Origin: Chitinophaga niabensis
GTDB taxonomy: Bacteria; Bacteroidota; Bacteroidia; Chitinophagales; Chitinophagaceae
Direction of reading: 5' to 3'
NCBI RefSeq assembly: GCF_900129465.1
Contig: NZ_FSRA01000002.1
Span: forward strand, 2,418,001-2,482,000
Length of the DNA stretch: 64,000 nt
Shown: positions 15,506 through 24,923 of the stretch, piece after piece
How the letters are laid out: every line of letters begins with the position of its first letter
Numbering within the stretch: position 1 is the stretch's first letter
Program-made: the position numbers and the translations under genes
The notes under the pieces: model-generated
The model's input: only the letters and a program-made list of their open reading frames with translations
Databases searched by the model: none
Told to the model about the DNA's origin: nothing

Positions 15506-15540
15506 CCTGCGGGGGCGATGAACAAACCTCCATATGGATG
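15506..15540 (+). repeat. Palindromic intergenic repeat, copy G
   Basis: TCCTGCGGGGGCGATGAACA then AACCTCCATATGGATGA; the right arm is degraded. Preceded by GGTCCCTGGTAGTATGGTAA, a block related to that in copy F. This is the last copy noticed in the window. Confidence 0.5.
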
Positions 15541-15569
15541 AATTTTCAATTTTCTCCTGTTTTTTGTAC

Positions 15570-15926
15570 TCATGCCTCTCCTAATTCAGTAATTTCTTTA
15601 GATACAGAATTCTCGTCTATTTTTGTATCATTTATTTTATCTAATTCATCATAAGTTTCAGCAGTATTCTTAAATTCTTCTAACCTTGTATCCGCCTCCC
15701 TTGCGCGGCCATTATTGTTTACATCCAACTTTATTTTGTCTAAAAGGCTTTCCGTATTTTTTTTTATTGAATCGACTTCTGCTTCTGAATAGCTATTGGT
15801 ACGCATTTTTCTATAAAATGTAGCTTCGCTCCATCCACAATCATTACAAATCAAAAAGCGAAGAGTGGCTGAAGCGTTCGTGACTTCTTGGTACAAGTTT
15901 GCAAGGTCAAATTTGCTCTTATTCAT
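15570..15926 (-). CDS. Hypothetical protein with HTH-like segment
   Basis: 119 residues from the ATG at 15926 (MNKSKFDLANLY), preferred over the longer frame. 'FLICNDCGWSEATFYRKMRT' looks like a recognition helix-turn-helix; the C-terminal half is charged and probably coiled. It may be a small DNA-binding protein. Family unknown. Confidence 0.5.
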   Translation of the reverse strand: MNKSKFDLANLYQEVTNASATLRFLICNDCGWSEATFYRKMRTNSYSEAEVDSIKKNTESLLDKIKLDVNNNGRAREADTRLEEFKNTAETYDELDKINDTKIDENSVSKEITELGEA

Positions 15927-16381
15927 GTTGAATCGATTAACTATCAGATAGTAGGGGCCAAAAAGACTTTCGGCATATATAGCACTCCAACTAATCACTA
16001 TTCATAAGATGCAAAAAGAACACTTTAGGGGGAACTAAGGGTGAAGGAAATTATATTTTTTTATTATTAAATTTTAACAGTAGAAAATATTGGTGAAATC
16101 CTTCATTTGTTATTATGAAGATATTCCCTGCTGGCAAAGGGTTGTGACCTAAAATTTAGAAAATCTCATATACATTAACGGCCATTTAACAGAAGGTACA
16201 AAAGATTTTTGCAACTTTTACACTCATATTGATTCTGTAATTTTCACATACACTTACTCCCACCTTTCTCCTTGTTTGGCTTAAGCTCTTTAATGCTAAA
16301 CATTCATTCACCAAAACAAAAAGACAACCTTACTTAATAGGCATTTTCATACATTGCGACGACCTTTTAATTGAAACCAAC
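15927..16381. other. Intergenic region without recognised genes
   Basis: A/T-rich space between the divergent genes at 15926 (-) and 16382 (+). I see no repeat of the palindromic family and no RNA gene. Promoters of both genes must lie here; I could not place them with confidence. Confidence 0.4.
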
Positions 16382-17011
16382 ATGCTTTTCACAGACGATG
16401 TAAATATTGTAGAGGGTCTTAAACAAGGAAATGAAGTAGCCTTCGACGAAATGTTCAAAAGGTATTTTGAAATTCTTTGTCTGCATGCGCATAGTGTGCT
16501 GGAAGATTCTGAAGAAGCCAAAGATTTAGTACAAGAGCTTTTTACTAAATTGTTTCGATATAACCATATTTGGACTAATGTAGTTGATCTTCGTGGTTAT
16601 TTATTTCGCTGTATTCATAATAGTTGTCTCAATGCATTAAAGAAACGAAAAGTACTGTCTGAAAGAAAGCAACTATATCTGTCTGAAACTTTTGCATTTC
16701 TTAAAAATGGACAAACATCAGAAAATGAAATTCTGAGATTTGAAGAAAATGCTCTTGAATCAATTAATAATTTACTTCCTGATCTACCACCTCAACGTTT
16801 GGCCGCTATGAATTTGGTTTATGTTATTGGATCTTCTTATGAGGAAGCGGCATCTTTAATGGGAGTTAGTGAAAACACTATAAAAACACATCTTCGCTTA
16901 GGTAGAGAATATATAAGGGCTAAACTTTTGGTTCGGCTCTTAGCAATAGCCTTGATTTTGCAATATTTTGATTTTAATCATTTTTTACCGGTTCGCTACG
17001 CGATAGGCTGA
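16382..17011 (+). CDS. ECF-type RNA polymerase sigma factor
   Basis: 209 residues, longer than many ECF factors by a hydrophobic C-terminal tail (LLVRLLAIALILQYFDF). Region 2 contains 'DLVQELFTKLFRY' and 'RGYLFRCIHNSCLNALKKRK'; region 4 contains 'SYEEAASLMGVSENTIKTHL'. In Bacteroidota such factors usually control the next SusC/SusD genes through a FecR-type anti-sigma, but none lies between this gene and the SusC gene at 17205. The hydrophobic tail might itself tether the factor to the membrane (inference). Confidence 0.85.
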   Translation: MLFTDDVNIVEGLKQGNEVAFDEMFKRYFEILCLHAHSVLEDSEEAKDLVQELFTKLFRYNHIWTNVVDLRGYLFRCIHNSCLNALKKRKVLSERKQLYLSETFAFLKNGQTSENEILRFEENALESINNLLPDLPPQRLAAMNLVYVIGSSYEEAASLMGVSENTIKTHLRLGREYIRAKLLVRLLAIALILQYFDFNHFLPVRYAIG

Positions 17012-17204
17012 ACGAAATCTAATAAATCATGCTGTTATTTGACCAAAATCAAGGAATTTAACCATCCGTTATTAACTTTTTCCAATATTTCTTAATAAAT
17101 ATATAATTTCTAATTCACCCTTCAGTAAGCTAACAGGGTCTTTATTGCTGTATGCGTTGCAACATATATGTAAAATTCCTTTTTAACTGCCAAACTAGTC
17201 CAAA

Positions 17205-20200
17205 ATGCAATACTACTACCTACGCTTTTCGCTATATCGAAGAACAATTTTGATTTTCGGTTTATTATTACTCTTTTTCCAAAATAGCTATGCTTTCCAG
17301 GATAGCGCCCTCGTAACATTGAATGTCTCTAATACTTCAATTGAAAGTGTTTTTAAAAACATAGAACAGCAAACAGGAGTAGTATTTGTTTATGCTGCAA
17401 CTGATTTGAATGGAAAAGACCAGGTTTCAATTAAAGTTCGTAAAGTAAAGATAGGCGCTGCAGTAGATTTATTACTTAAGGGGAAGAATGTTACCTGGAA
17501 GCGGGTTAACGGGGGAATCGTAATAAGGAGGAAAGATGAAGTTTCAAACGGATCTACCATACCTTCAAATAATAATGTATTTAATGATTCATTACCTGGA
17601 GTAACCATAAAAGGTACTGTAACAGGGGAGGAGGGTGGACCTTTACCTGGTGCAACGGTTCAAGTAAGGGGAACTTCTATAGGGACCATGACTAATGCTC
17701 AGGGCCAATTTTCTCTTTCAAATGTACCTGCCAAATCTTCTATAATCATTACTTATACTGGGTTTCAAATGACCCAGATTTCTATAAGAGATCAAGAAAC
17801 CTTTGTTATACGTTTAAAAAGAGCTACAACAGGCTTGGACGAGCAGGTGGTTATTGCCTATGGCACTAGTAGTAAACGAATGCTCACAGGAAGCGTAGGA
17901 CGTGTAACTGCGAAGGATATAGAAAAGCAACCAGTCGGAAATCCTATAGCAGCTCTATATGCACGAGTTCCTGGTCTCGTAATAACGCAACAAACGGGTG
18001 TGCCCGGTGGTGGTTTTAAAGTAGAAATTAGAGGGCAAAATAGCCTTCGAAACAGTCCATCAGATAATGGGAACATACCTTTGTATATCATCGATGGTGT
18101 ACCATTCAACTCAACATCCCTTAGCATAAATGGTATACAAAGTATTTATCCTCAGTTGTCTGTTGCTAGAGGGGCAAGTCCTTTGAATAGTATAAATCCA
18201 TCAGATATTGAGTCTATAGAGGTGTTGAAAGACGCTGATGCGACTGCCATCTATGGTTCAAGGGGAGCAAATGGAGTAATATTAATCACTACAAAAAAAG
18301 GCAGGTCTGGCCAGATGCAAGTTGATGCTAATTTTTATACAGGAGCCGGTAAAGTAACCAGGATGTTGGACTTATTGAATACCCAGCAGTATTTAGAAAT
18401 GAGAAAAGAAGCATTCAGTAACGATGGCGTGACTACATATCCAATTAATGCCTATGACGTCAATGGAACATGGGACCAAAATAAATATACTAATTGGCAA
18501 AAGGAGTTAATAGGCGGAACTGCCAAAACCACGGATGGACAGATTTCGGTTTCAGGAGGAACTTTAAACTCCCAGTATCGCTTTGGAGCAGGATATCATA
18601 AGGAAACAACGGTATTTCCAGGAGACTATTCAGATCAACGTTTTTCCACGCATTTTAGTTTAGTCAATACTTCTCCAAATCAAAAATTTAAAAGTCAAAT
18701 TTCTGCAAATTACTCTATAGGTAACACAAATTTGCTTTCTCAGGATTTAACTGGTAGATCTCTTACTTATGTTCCGAATGCTCCGGACCTATTGGATGCA
18801 AATGGTAATTTGAATTGGCCTACTGGAGTTAGCCAAAATCCATTGCAATATACTCGTCAACCATATAATGCTAAGAGTAATAATTTATTTGCTAACTTAA
18901 CAGTAAGTTACGAATTACTTAAAGGACTGATTTTAAAATCTAGCTTTGGTTATACTAATTCCACAAATAAAGAGAAAAGCAAAATACCAAAATCATCACT
19001 ACTTCCCAGTATACAAGCAGTGACTCCAAATAGTACGCAGTTTGGTAATAGCTTTAATAATTCATGGTCTATTGAGCCTCAAATTACGTATCAAAAAAGG
19101 ATCGACAAGCACAGAATAAATGTTTTAGTAGGTAGTGCATTTCAAGAGCAAAACTCAGAAGCTTTATCCCAAAGCGCGTCCGGGTTTGCTACTGAAGCAT
19201 TAATGGATAATATAGGTGCTGTTCCTAATACAAATGTGTCTACAGCTTTTAATACCGCAAAATATCGATACAACGCAATCTTTGGCCGGTTGGCATATGA
19301 TTATTCTGAAAAATACTTATTAACATTAACTGGAAGGAGAGATGGTTCAAGTCGTTTTGGGCCAGGTAAGCAATTTGCTAATTTCGGATCTATCGGTGCG
19401 GCATGGATTTTTACTAATGAGCAGTTTATTAAAAATAATCTAGGATTCTTAAGCTTTGGTAAACTGAGAGGTAGTTACGGATCTGCAGGTAGTGACCAAA
19501 CACCTAACTACGGATTTTTGGATTTGTATACTACATCAACTTCATATCAGGGGATTGTTGGGTTAACTCCTAAACAATTGTTTAATCCGGATTATGCTTG
19601 GGAGATAAACAGGAAAATTGAGGGTGCATTGGAGCTTGGTTTTCTTAGAGATAGAATCTTATTTTCTGCTGCATATTATACTAACCGATCTTCTAATCAG
19701 TTAGTAGGTTATCCATTACCTCCAACAGCAGGATTTGGAAGCGTGCAATTTAATTTGGACGCAATAGTTCAGAATGTAGGATATGAGTTTGAATTAAATA
19801 CGACTATTCTTGATAAGAAATTTTTTAAGTGGAATACTTCTTTTAATCTAAGTATTCCTAAGAATAAATTAGTTTCCTATCCAAACCTTGCTGGATCCTC
19901 TTATGCCAATACTTATGTAGTTGGTGAACCTTTGGGTATTAATAAATTGTATAAATATAAAGGCGTTAATCCCCAAACCGGATTACATGAAGTTGAAGAT
20001 ATTGACAAAAATGGTAGCTATAATGCAGCTGACTTACAATCGATTAATTTTTTAGGCGCAAAATACTACGGTGGATTAACTAATACGATAGAATGGAAGG
20101 GAATTCAGCTTGATTTGTTATTTCAATTTACAAAGCAAGCTGGAAGAAATTACTTAGCTCTGTTTGGTTCTCAACCTGGATTAATGTTTAATCAACCCAT

Positions 20201-20525
20201 AGAGGTTTTAAATAGATGGAAAAATGCTGGTGACATTACAACTGTACAAAAATTTCGGCAAACTTTAAATACAGAATATGGTCGCTATGCTGCAAGTAAT
20301 GCATCTGTTACAGATGCTTCATTTATAAGATTGAAGAACCTGTCATTATCTTATAACATACCTCGCCATTTAATTGAAAAGGCCAAGATTAAGAATGTTA
20401 AAATATCAGTTCAAGGCCAAAATTTGATAACAATAACTAATTATAAAGGATTAGACCCAGAAAGCCAGGGAAATGTATTACCACCATTACGTTTTTTAAC
20501 GGCAGGTTTGCAAGTGACACTTTAA
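17205..20525 (+). CDS. SusC/RagA-type TonB-dependent outer membrane transporter with STN domain
   Basis: 1106 residues. Signal sequence (about 12-31), then an STN domain (LNVSNTSIESVFKNIEQQTG, about 38-110) of the kind that signals to an anti-sigma, a carboxypeptidase-regulatory-like domain (IKGTVTGEEGGPLPGATVQV, about 135-210), a plug with 'IEVLKDADATAIYGSRGANG', and a beta barrel ending in 'GLQVTL'. It imports a ligand bound by the SusD partner using TonB energy. Substrate not deducible; no glycoside hydrolase or peptidase gene follows. Confidence 0.92.
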   Translation: MQYYYLRFSLYRRTILIFGLLLLFFQNSYAFQDSALVTLNVSNTSIESVFKNIEQQTGVVFVYAATDLNGKDQVSIKVRKVKIGAAVDLLLKGKNVTWKRVNGGIVIRRKDEVSNGSTIPSNNNVFNDSLPGVTIKGTVTGEEGGPLPGATVQVRGTSIGTMTNAQGQFSLSNVPAKSSIIITYTGFQMTQISIRDQETFVIRLKRATTGLDEQVVIAYGTSSKRMLTGSVGRVTAKDIEKQPVGNPIAALYARVPGLVITQQTGVPGGGFKVEIRGQNSLRNSPSDNGNIPLYIIDGVPFNSTSLSINGIQSIYPQLSVARGASPLNSINPSDIESIEVLKDADATAIYGSRGANGVILITTKKGRSGQMQVDANFYTGAGKVTRMLDLLNTQQYLEMRKEAFSNDGVTTYPINAYDVNGTWDQNKYTNWQKELIGGTAKTTDGQISVSGGTLNSQYRFGAGYHKETTVFPGDYSDQRFSTHFSLVNTSPNQKFKSQISANYSIGNTNLLSQDLTGRSLTYVPNAPDLLDANGNLNWPTGVSQNPLQYTRQPYNAKSNNLFANLTVSYELLKGLILKSSFGYTNSTNKEKSKIPKSSLLPSIQAVTPNSTQFGNSFNNSWSIEPQITYQKRIDKHRINVLVGSAFQEQNSEALSQSASGFATEALMDNIGAVPNTNVSTAFNTAKYRYNAIFGRLAYDYSEKYLLTLTGRRDGSSRFGPGKQFANFGSIGAAWIFTNEQFIKNNLGFLSFGKLRGSYGSAGSDQTPNYGFLDLYTTSTSYQGIVGLTPKQLFNPDYAWEINRKIEGALELGFLRDRILFSAAYYTNRSSNQLVGYPLPPTAGFGSVQFNLDAIVQNVGYEFELNTTILDKKFFKWNTSFNLSIPKNKLVSYPNLAGSSYANTYVVGEPLGINKLYKYKGVNPQTGLHEVEDIDKNGSYNAADLQSINFLGAKYYGGLTNTIEWKGIQLDLLFQFTKQAGRNYLALFGSQPGLMFNQPIEVLNRWKNAGDITTVQKFRQTLNTEYGRYAASNASVTDASFIRLKNLSLSYNIPRHLIEKAKIKNVKISVQGQNLITITNYKGLDPESQGNVLPPLRFLTAGLQVTL

Positions 20526-20697
20526 TATTGATAGACAAGTAATCCTGAAATATTATAAACAGGTAAACCAAGAATAAATAATAAAGACATTAAACATGAA
20601 GCAAGATATTACTTCCAACCATATTAAGCCGAATGTAATTCTGAATTTAGTTCAGAGCCTCATTCAAAAAACAAAGTCGAATTATATACAGAGTGAC

Positions 20698-22149
20698 ATG
20701 CAGAAAAAAAATGGAAAAATTGGACTAGCTATCCTTATACTCTTTACAACCTCATGCACAAAATTTGTGGAGATTGATCCTCCTGCTACGGACTTAATTA
20801 AAAGTACAGTTTTCACAGATGAGTCCACTGCAACTGCTGCCATCATTGATGTTTACGCCCAAATGATAAATGGTATTTCATATTCAAACGGAACAATCAC
20901 ATCAAGTCTCAGCTATAGGGCAGGACTTTCTGCTGATGAATTAGATCTTTATTCTACTAATGCTGAACATATTGAATTTGCTACGAATACAATTTTGCCT
21001 ACTACTTCAGTTATAAACAGTTCTTTTTGGGCTGCACCTTATAAACATATTTTCCAGGCAAACGCAATTTTGGAAGGGCTGCCTAACTCCGAAAAATTAA
21101 CTCCGGCTTTGAAATCTCGCTTGGAAGGGGAGGCTAAATTTTTAAGAGCATATGCTTATTTTCACTTGGTTAATATGTTTGGTGATGTCCCTTTGATTAA
21201 GACAACCGACTATAGAATAAACTCAAATATCCCTAGAACCAGTAAAAGTGAAGTTTACCAACAGATAATTACGGATTTAAAAGATGCTCAAAATTTATTA
21301 GATTCTAATTACCGAGCACCTAATAATACGATAACTTCAGAACGTGCTCGTGTAAATAAATTTGCAGCAACAGCTTTGTTAGCTAGAACTTACCTATACC
21401 TTAAAGATTGGCCAAATGCTGAAACTCAGGCAAGTGCCATTATAAATTATACAGCTCTATATGAGTTGCAACCTTTAAAGGATGTTTTCATAAAAAATAA
21501 GAAAGAAGCCATTTGGCAGTTGAGCAGGGATAATGGCAATGCTCCTGATGCTGGTGCATTTATCTTTACAACTGTACCAAATAACGGAGCACTAAAAAAT
21601 TCATTGGTTACATCTTTTGAAGCAAATGACCAAAGAAAGGTTAATTGGATAGGATCAAGAGTTTCTGGGGTGAACACTTATTATTTTCCCAATAAATATA
21701 AATTAACATCACTAACTCCTATTGATGAATACTCTATGATGCTGCGTTTGGCAGAGCAATACCTGATCCGCGCAGAAGCTAGAATCAACCAACCAGGTAA
21801 AATAGCAGATGGAATAGCAGATCTTAATGTATTAAGAAGCAGAGCAAGCTTACCAGCTCCCAATAACCTACCGCCTTTATTGACAGTACTATCCAAAGAG
21901 CAGGCAATAGTAGCATTGGAATTAGAGCGCCAACATGAATTATTTACCGAATTGGGGCACCGCTGGTTCGACCTTAAAAGGTGGCCGAGCATTCTTACTC
22001 CAGGTGATAATACCCTGAGTAGAGCTGACGATGTATTAAAACCTCTTAAAGCTGGATGGACCAAGGAGGATAAGTTGTATCCCATTCCCCAGGTTCAGAT
22101 CAATAATGATCCTGCAATGGCCAACCAACAGAATCCTGGTTATAACTAA
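20698..22149 (+). CDS. SusD/RagB-type outer membrane lipoprotein
   Basis: About 483 residues from the ATG at 20698, which gives a lipoprotein signal 'LAILILFTTSC'. The longer frame adds 34 residues that spoil the signal. SusD hallmarks: 'LEGEAKFLRAYAYFHLVNMF' helix, 'AATALLARTYLYLKDWPNAE' TPR unit, and 'LELERQHELFTELGHRWFDL' near the C-terminus, ending 'NPGYN'. Binds the substrate on the cell surface for the SusC channel encoded 172 bp upstream. Confidence 0.92.
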   Translation: MQKKNGKIGLAILILFTTSCTKFVEIDPPATDLIKSTVFTDESTATAAIIDVYAQMINGISYSNGTITSSLSYRAGLSADELDLYSTNAEHIEFATNTILPTTSVINSSFWAAPYKHIFQANAILEGLPNSEKLTPALKSRLEGEAKFLRAYAYFHLVNMFGDVPLIKTTDYRINSNIPRTSKSEVYQQIITDLKDAQNLLDSNYRAPNNTITSERARVNKFAATALLARTYLYLKDWPNAETQASAIINYTALYELQPLKDVFIKNKKEAIWQLSRDNGNAPDAGAFIFTTVPNNGALKNSLVTSFEANDQRKVNWIGSRVSGVNTYYFPNKYKLTSLTPIDEYSMMLRLAEQYLIRAEARINQPGKIADGIADLNVLRSRASLPAPNNLPPLLTVLSKEQAIVALELERQHELFTELGHRWFDLKRWPSILTPGDNTLSRADDVLKPLKAGWTKEDKLYPIPQVQINNDPAMANQQNPGYN

Positions 22150-22324
22150 TAACGGGTTACCAGTCAGAAGACATGGCAACGGCAGGATGAAAATGTTCAA
22201 ACATTAAAGTCTGTTTCCATGAACTTCTGTCTAAACTTCATAGAAAAACCACCTTCCGTTTTAAAAAAAAGTATCTACTCCAATCGGTAAAATTGGTTTA
22301 GAGTTTGATTCTTTAAAATGATCA

Positions 22325-22348
22325 AACCCGGTCTTTACCGGGTTTTTT
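22325..22348 (+). terminator. Intrinsic terminator of the SusC/SusD operon
   Basis: CCCGGT/ACCGGG stem with a CTTT loop followed by six T, 175 bp after the SusD stop. The 400-bp spacer 22150-22550 otherwise shows no gene. Confidence 0.75.
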
Positions 22349-22550
22349 CTAAAACCAACAGCGTTCATGCTTCAAAGAATCATCTTAATATCGTCTCGCC
22401 GGTGCTCTCTGATAAATGACCTCTATATTTAGAGTTTTAAATTTTGAAATATTGTTCTACGATTAGCTTAAACAAATAACCCGACGTTTCTCCTACGGGT
22501 TGGCTTAAGTAAAACTGTCTAAACCATAATATTTATGTTTATACTATTTT

Positions 22551-22922
22551 ATGACATATTTTGAGGCTATTTGCAAATTTGCGTTAGAATTACAAAACCT
22601 TAAGGACATTGATTACGAATGGAAAATTTTAGTTCAGCTGGGTACATTTGCTATAGTGGGTTTTCTCTGGTTAATTTTGGATTTTTCATTTTATTTTTTC
22701 AAAGGAAGATCTTTACTAGGAATACAATATACATCCAAAACAAAATATGCTGTAGTATTTATTCTTTGGCCGCTTTCAGCTGCAATTGTTGGCTACTTTG
22801 GTTTGATAATGGGAATCTTAAATCCAACTCTTCAGACCTGTGTAATGGTGGGTACAACATGGATATATTTGGCTCCAAGAATAGCAAATAAAATATCTAA
22901 ACCCAAAGACATTCAATCTTAA
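22551..22922 (+). CDS. Small membrane protein, three predicted helices
   Basis: 123 residues with hydrophobic segments near 30-50, 67-92 and 95-113. No family recognised. Its stop (TAA) directly abuts the start of the next gene at 22923, implying an operon with coupled translation. Confidence 0.55.
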   Translation: MTYFEAICKFALELQNLKDIDYEWKILVQLGTFAIVGFLWLILDFSFYFFKGRSLLGIQYTSKTKYAVVFILWPLSAAIVGYFGLIMGILNPTLQTCVMVGTTWIYLAPRIANKISKPKDIQS

Positions 22923-23348
22923 ATGAATTTAATTAATACCATACTTGGCTTTAGAAACTTTTGCAAAGTAGATGAGATAAAGCGTTTTATCCATATATCT
23001 ATATCGCTGGATAAATCAGAAGATCTTGTTTTTTCTGGGCATATCCTGCTCTTTAAGACATCCAGACAACAGACCTGGATCATAATTTCCAACATACGCT
23101 TAATTTGCGTTTTAGATGATATATCCAAGGATAATTTTGAGATAAGGTGGGATTTAGATAAACACCTGGTACTTTTTGAAAGTAAAGTTATACTGGAAAT
23201 AACAGTAGAACCTCACTATAGCAGAAGATCAGGTATAATAAACTTTGGTGAGTATCATAAAAATTGGTTATATACTAAAAAGCTATTTCCTCATCCCAAA
23301 GACCTAAAGCAAAAACTGCTTGAAACGATTATAACAGAAATGGGATAA
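22923..23348 (+). CDS. Hypothetical protein, possible partner of the upstream membrane protein
   Basis: 141 residues, alternating beta-like hydrophobic stretches (TWIIISNIRLICVLDD, VILEITVEPHY). Soluble by composition. Starts immediately after the gene at 22551. Function unknown. Confidence 0.5.
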   Translation: MNLINTILGFRNFCKVDEIKRFIHISISLDKSEDLVFSGHILLFKTSRQQTWIIISNIRLICVLDDISKDNFEIRWDLDKHLVLFESKVILEITVEPHYSRRSGIINFGEYHKNWLYTKKLFPHPKDLKQKLLETIITEMG

Positions 23349-23431
23349 GAGCAATCGTGTGAAGTAGGAAAAATAAAATAGCTGATCACCCATTACAATA
23401 AGTTTAGATTTTGGTTAGTTCTACTGAACCA

Positions 23432-23456
23432 AACCCGGTCTTTACGGGTTTCTTTT
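23432..23456 (+). terminator. Terminator-like hairpin
   Basis: AACCCG/CGGGTT stem with a TCTTTA-type loop followed by TCTTTT, about 85 bp after the gene at 22923. Similar in sequence to the hairpins at 22325 and 23556. Confidence 0.5.
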
Positions 23457-23555
23457 GCTTTATTCCTGCAATAATAAACATATTCGAATCCGTTCAGGAT
23501 AGAAAAGAAGGTTGGTATTTAATAAATACTAATCATAGTCAAAGATTAAATAGTA

Positions 23556-23578
23556 GCCCGGTATATACCGGGTTTTTT
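23556..23578 (+). terminator. Intrinsic terminator hairpin
   Basis: CCCGGTATATACCGGG followed by six T. Second terminator-type hairpin in the 830-bp gene-free stretch 23349-24178. Confidence 0.6.
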
Positions 23579-23729
23579 ATTATTTCACTATTATTCATTG
23601 GGATTTCATGAATTGGATCTCCTCAAAATAAAAACAGAGCCGAATATACAGCCCTGTTTGCTATGCAACGATGACGACCGTCAAAAAAATCATCCAAATT
23701 CAAAACTTTGAATGACCTCACTAAGAGTG

Positions 23730-23759
23730 TAAGTTCTTTATTCATACTTAAAGAACTTA
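23730..23759. repeat. Inverted repeat in gene-free stretch
   Basis: Perfect 11-bp arms TAAGTTCTTTA/TAAAGAACTTA around an 8-nt loop. It has no T tract beyond the stem and no gene close by; role unknown. The rest of 23580-24027 shows nothing I can name. Confidence 0.45.
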
Positions 23760-24027
23760 TTTGATCTATTTCAACTGTAAGTTCCTCCTATTTATTGACA
23801 ATAATTCAATCAATTTCTTCCCGCAAGTGATTTTTGAAAAGCCCCTTCGGAAATAGAAACAGAGCTGTGGAAACAGGCCTGTTTATTAATTTTCTTGTCA
23901 AATGGAATTTAAACACTCAAAATACTAAAGTTGGACTTCCTAGTAGTTATTATCAATGTGGAAATTTAGCATTTAATTTGAATGTATATCAATTAATATG
24001 AGAGTTAATCGATCATTATAAGTGAAA

Positions 24028-24050
24028 AAAACCTGGTGTTACCCAGGTTT
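24028..24050 (-). terminator. Minus-strand intrinsic terminator
   Basis: On the minus strand AACCTGGGTAACACCAGGTT is followed by a T run (TTTTTTC). It lies 130 bp downstream of the minus-strand gene at 24179. Confidence 0.6.
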
Positions 24051-24178
24051 AACGTGACTGATTTACTACTTTACTTGTTTAGTCTTTTCCAAGCAACTAG
24101 CAATTTTAATTTCAGAATAATATTTGATAATAGATCAACCATTTAAGGGGTTGTACAACTGACCGTCTCTGTAAAGAT

Positions 24179-24766
24179 TTACCTTTTGCAATCAATTTTG
24201 TTCCTTAGGATATTCCTCACATTATCAAACTTTGAATCAAGGAATAAAGCATACAATTTCTCCACTTCTTCCCAGCTCTCCATTATCACTTTTATTTTCT
24301 CCTCTTCAACTTCGTTACTATATCTAAAATCAACTGATAGCATTCCTTCAGCTTCAAGGGTGTATTCTTCAACTCCCTGTCCATCTTTCTTGTATGGCTG
24401 GATTTTTGCTAACCAGGTAGAAATATAATTCTTTTCTTTTCTACCACTATTCCTTAAAATCTTCCCAACACCTACAACTTTTGGATCTAATATTAATTCA
24501 AATATTTCTCTAACTGTTTCCCAATTCTGAACTTTAAGTTGAATTTCTTGATTTATGTAGGCATTTTCTCCGAAATTATCATTAAGTTCATATCTAATCT
24601 TTAAATCTTCATAGACACTCAAAGAATCGTTCTCATTAATTACTACCCAAAAAGATCCAGTAAAGCCATACTCAAGAGTTTCTCTGATGGCCTCCAAGAT
24701 ACTCTCTATTGTTGCTGGCTTAAAGCCTTTATACACCCATGGACCTTCTAAATAAGGATATTCCAT
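24179..24766 (-). CDS. Hypothetical protein with an internal duplication
   Basis: 195 residues. Two segments resemble each other: around 80-110 (NWETVREIFELILDPKVVG...KILRN) and 160-192 (SWEEVEKLYALFLDSKFDN...NILRN). Shared pattern W-E-x-V-x3-(F/Y)-x-L-x-L-D-x-K...ILRN. No signal peptide or catalytic motif. Probably cytoplasmic; function unknown. Confidence 0.5.
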   Translation of the reverse strand: MEYPYLEGPWVYKGFKPATIESILEAIRETLEYGFTGSFWVVINENDSLSVYEDLKIRYELNDNFGENAYINQEIQLKVQNWETVREIFELILDPKVVGVGKILRNSGRKEKNYISTWLAKIQPYKKDGQGVEEYTLEAEGMLSVDFRYSNEVEEEKIKVIMESWEEVEKLYALFLDSKFDNVRNILRNKIDCKR

Positions 24767-24923
24767 AAATTCGTTTTAAACCTTTTGTGTTTATTTGGAT
24801 GGCTAAATGCAATCGTTAAAGTTATTATACCTATCTGTCTCGCTGGAAATACCCCCTCGTAAAGCAATTTTTCATATAAAGGAACCACTATTTAGATACT
24901 GTGGTGAACAATAAGTATCGAAA

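Noticed and set aside
8130-15540. Integron-like attC cassette array
   Set aside because: Repeats separate genes, but gene orientations are mixed, no integron integrase is seen and I find no convincing attC core boxes; a REP-like family is safer.
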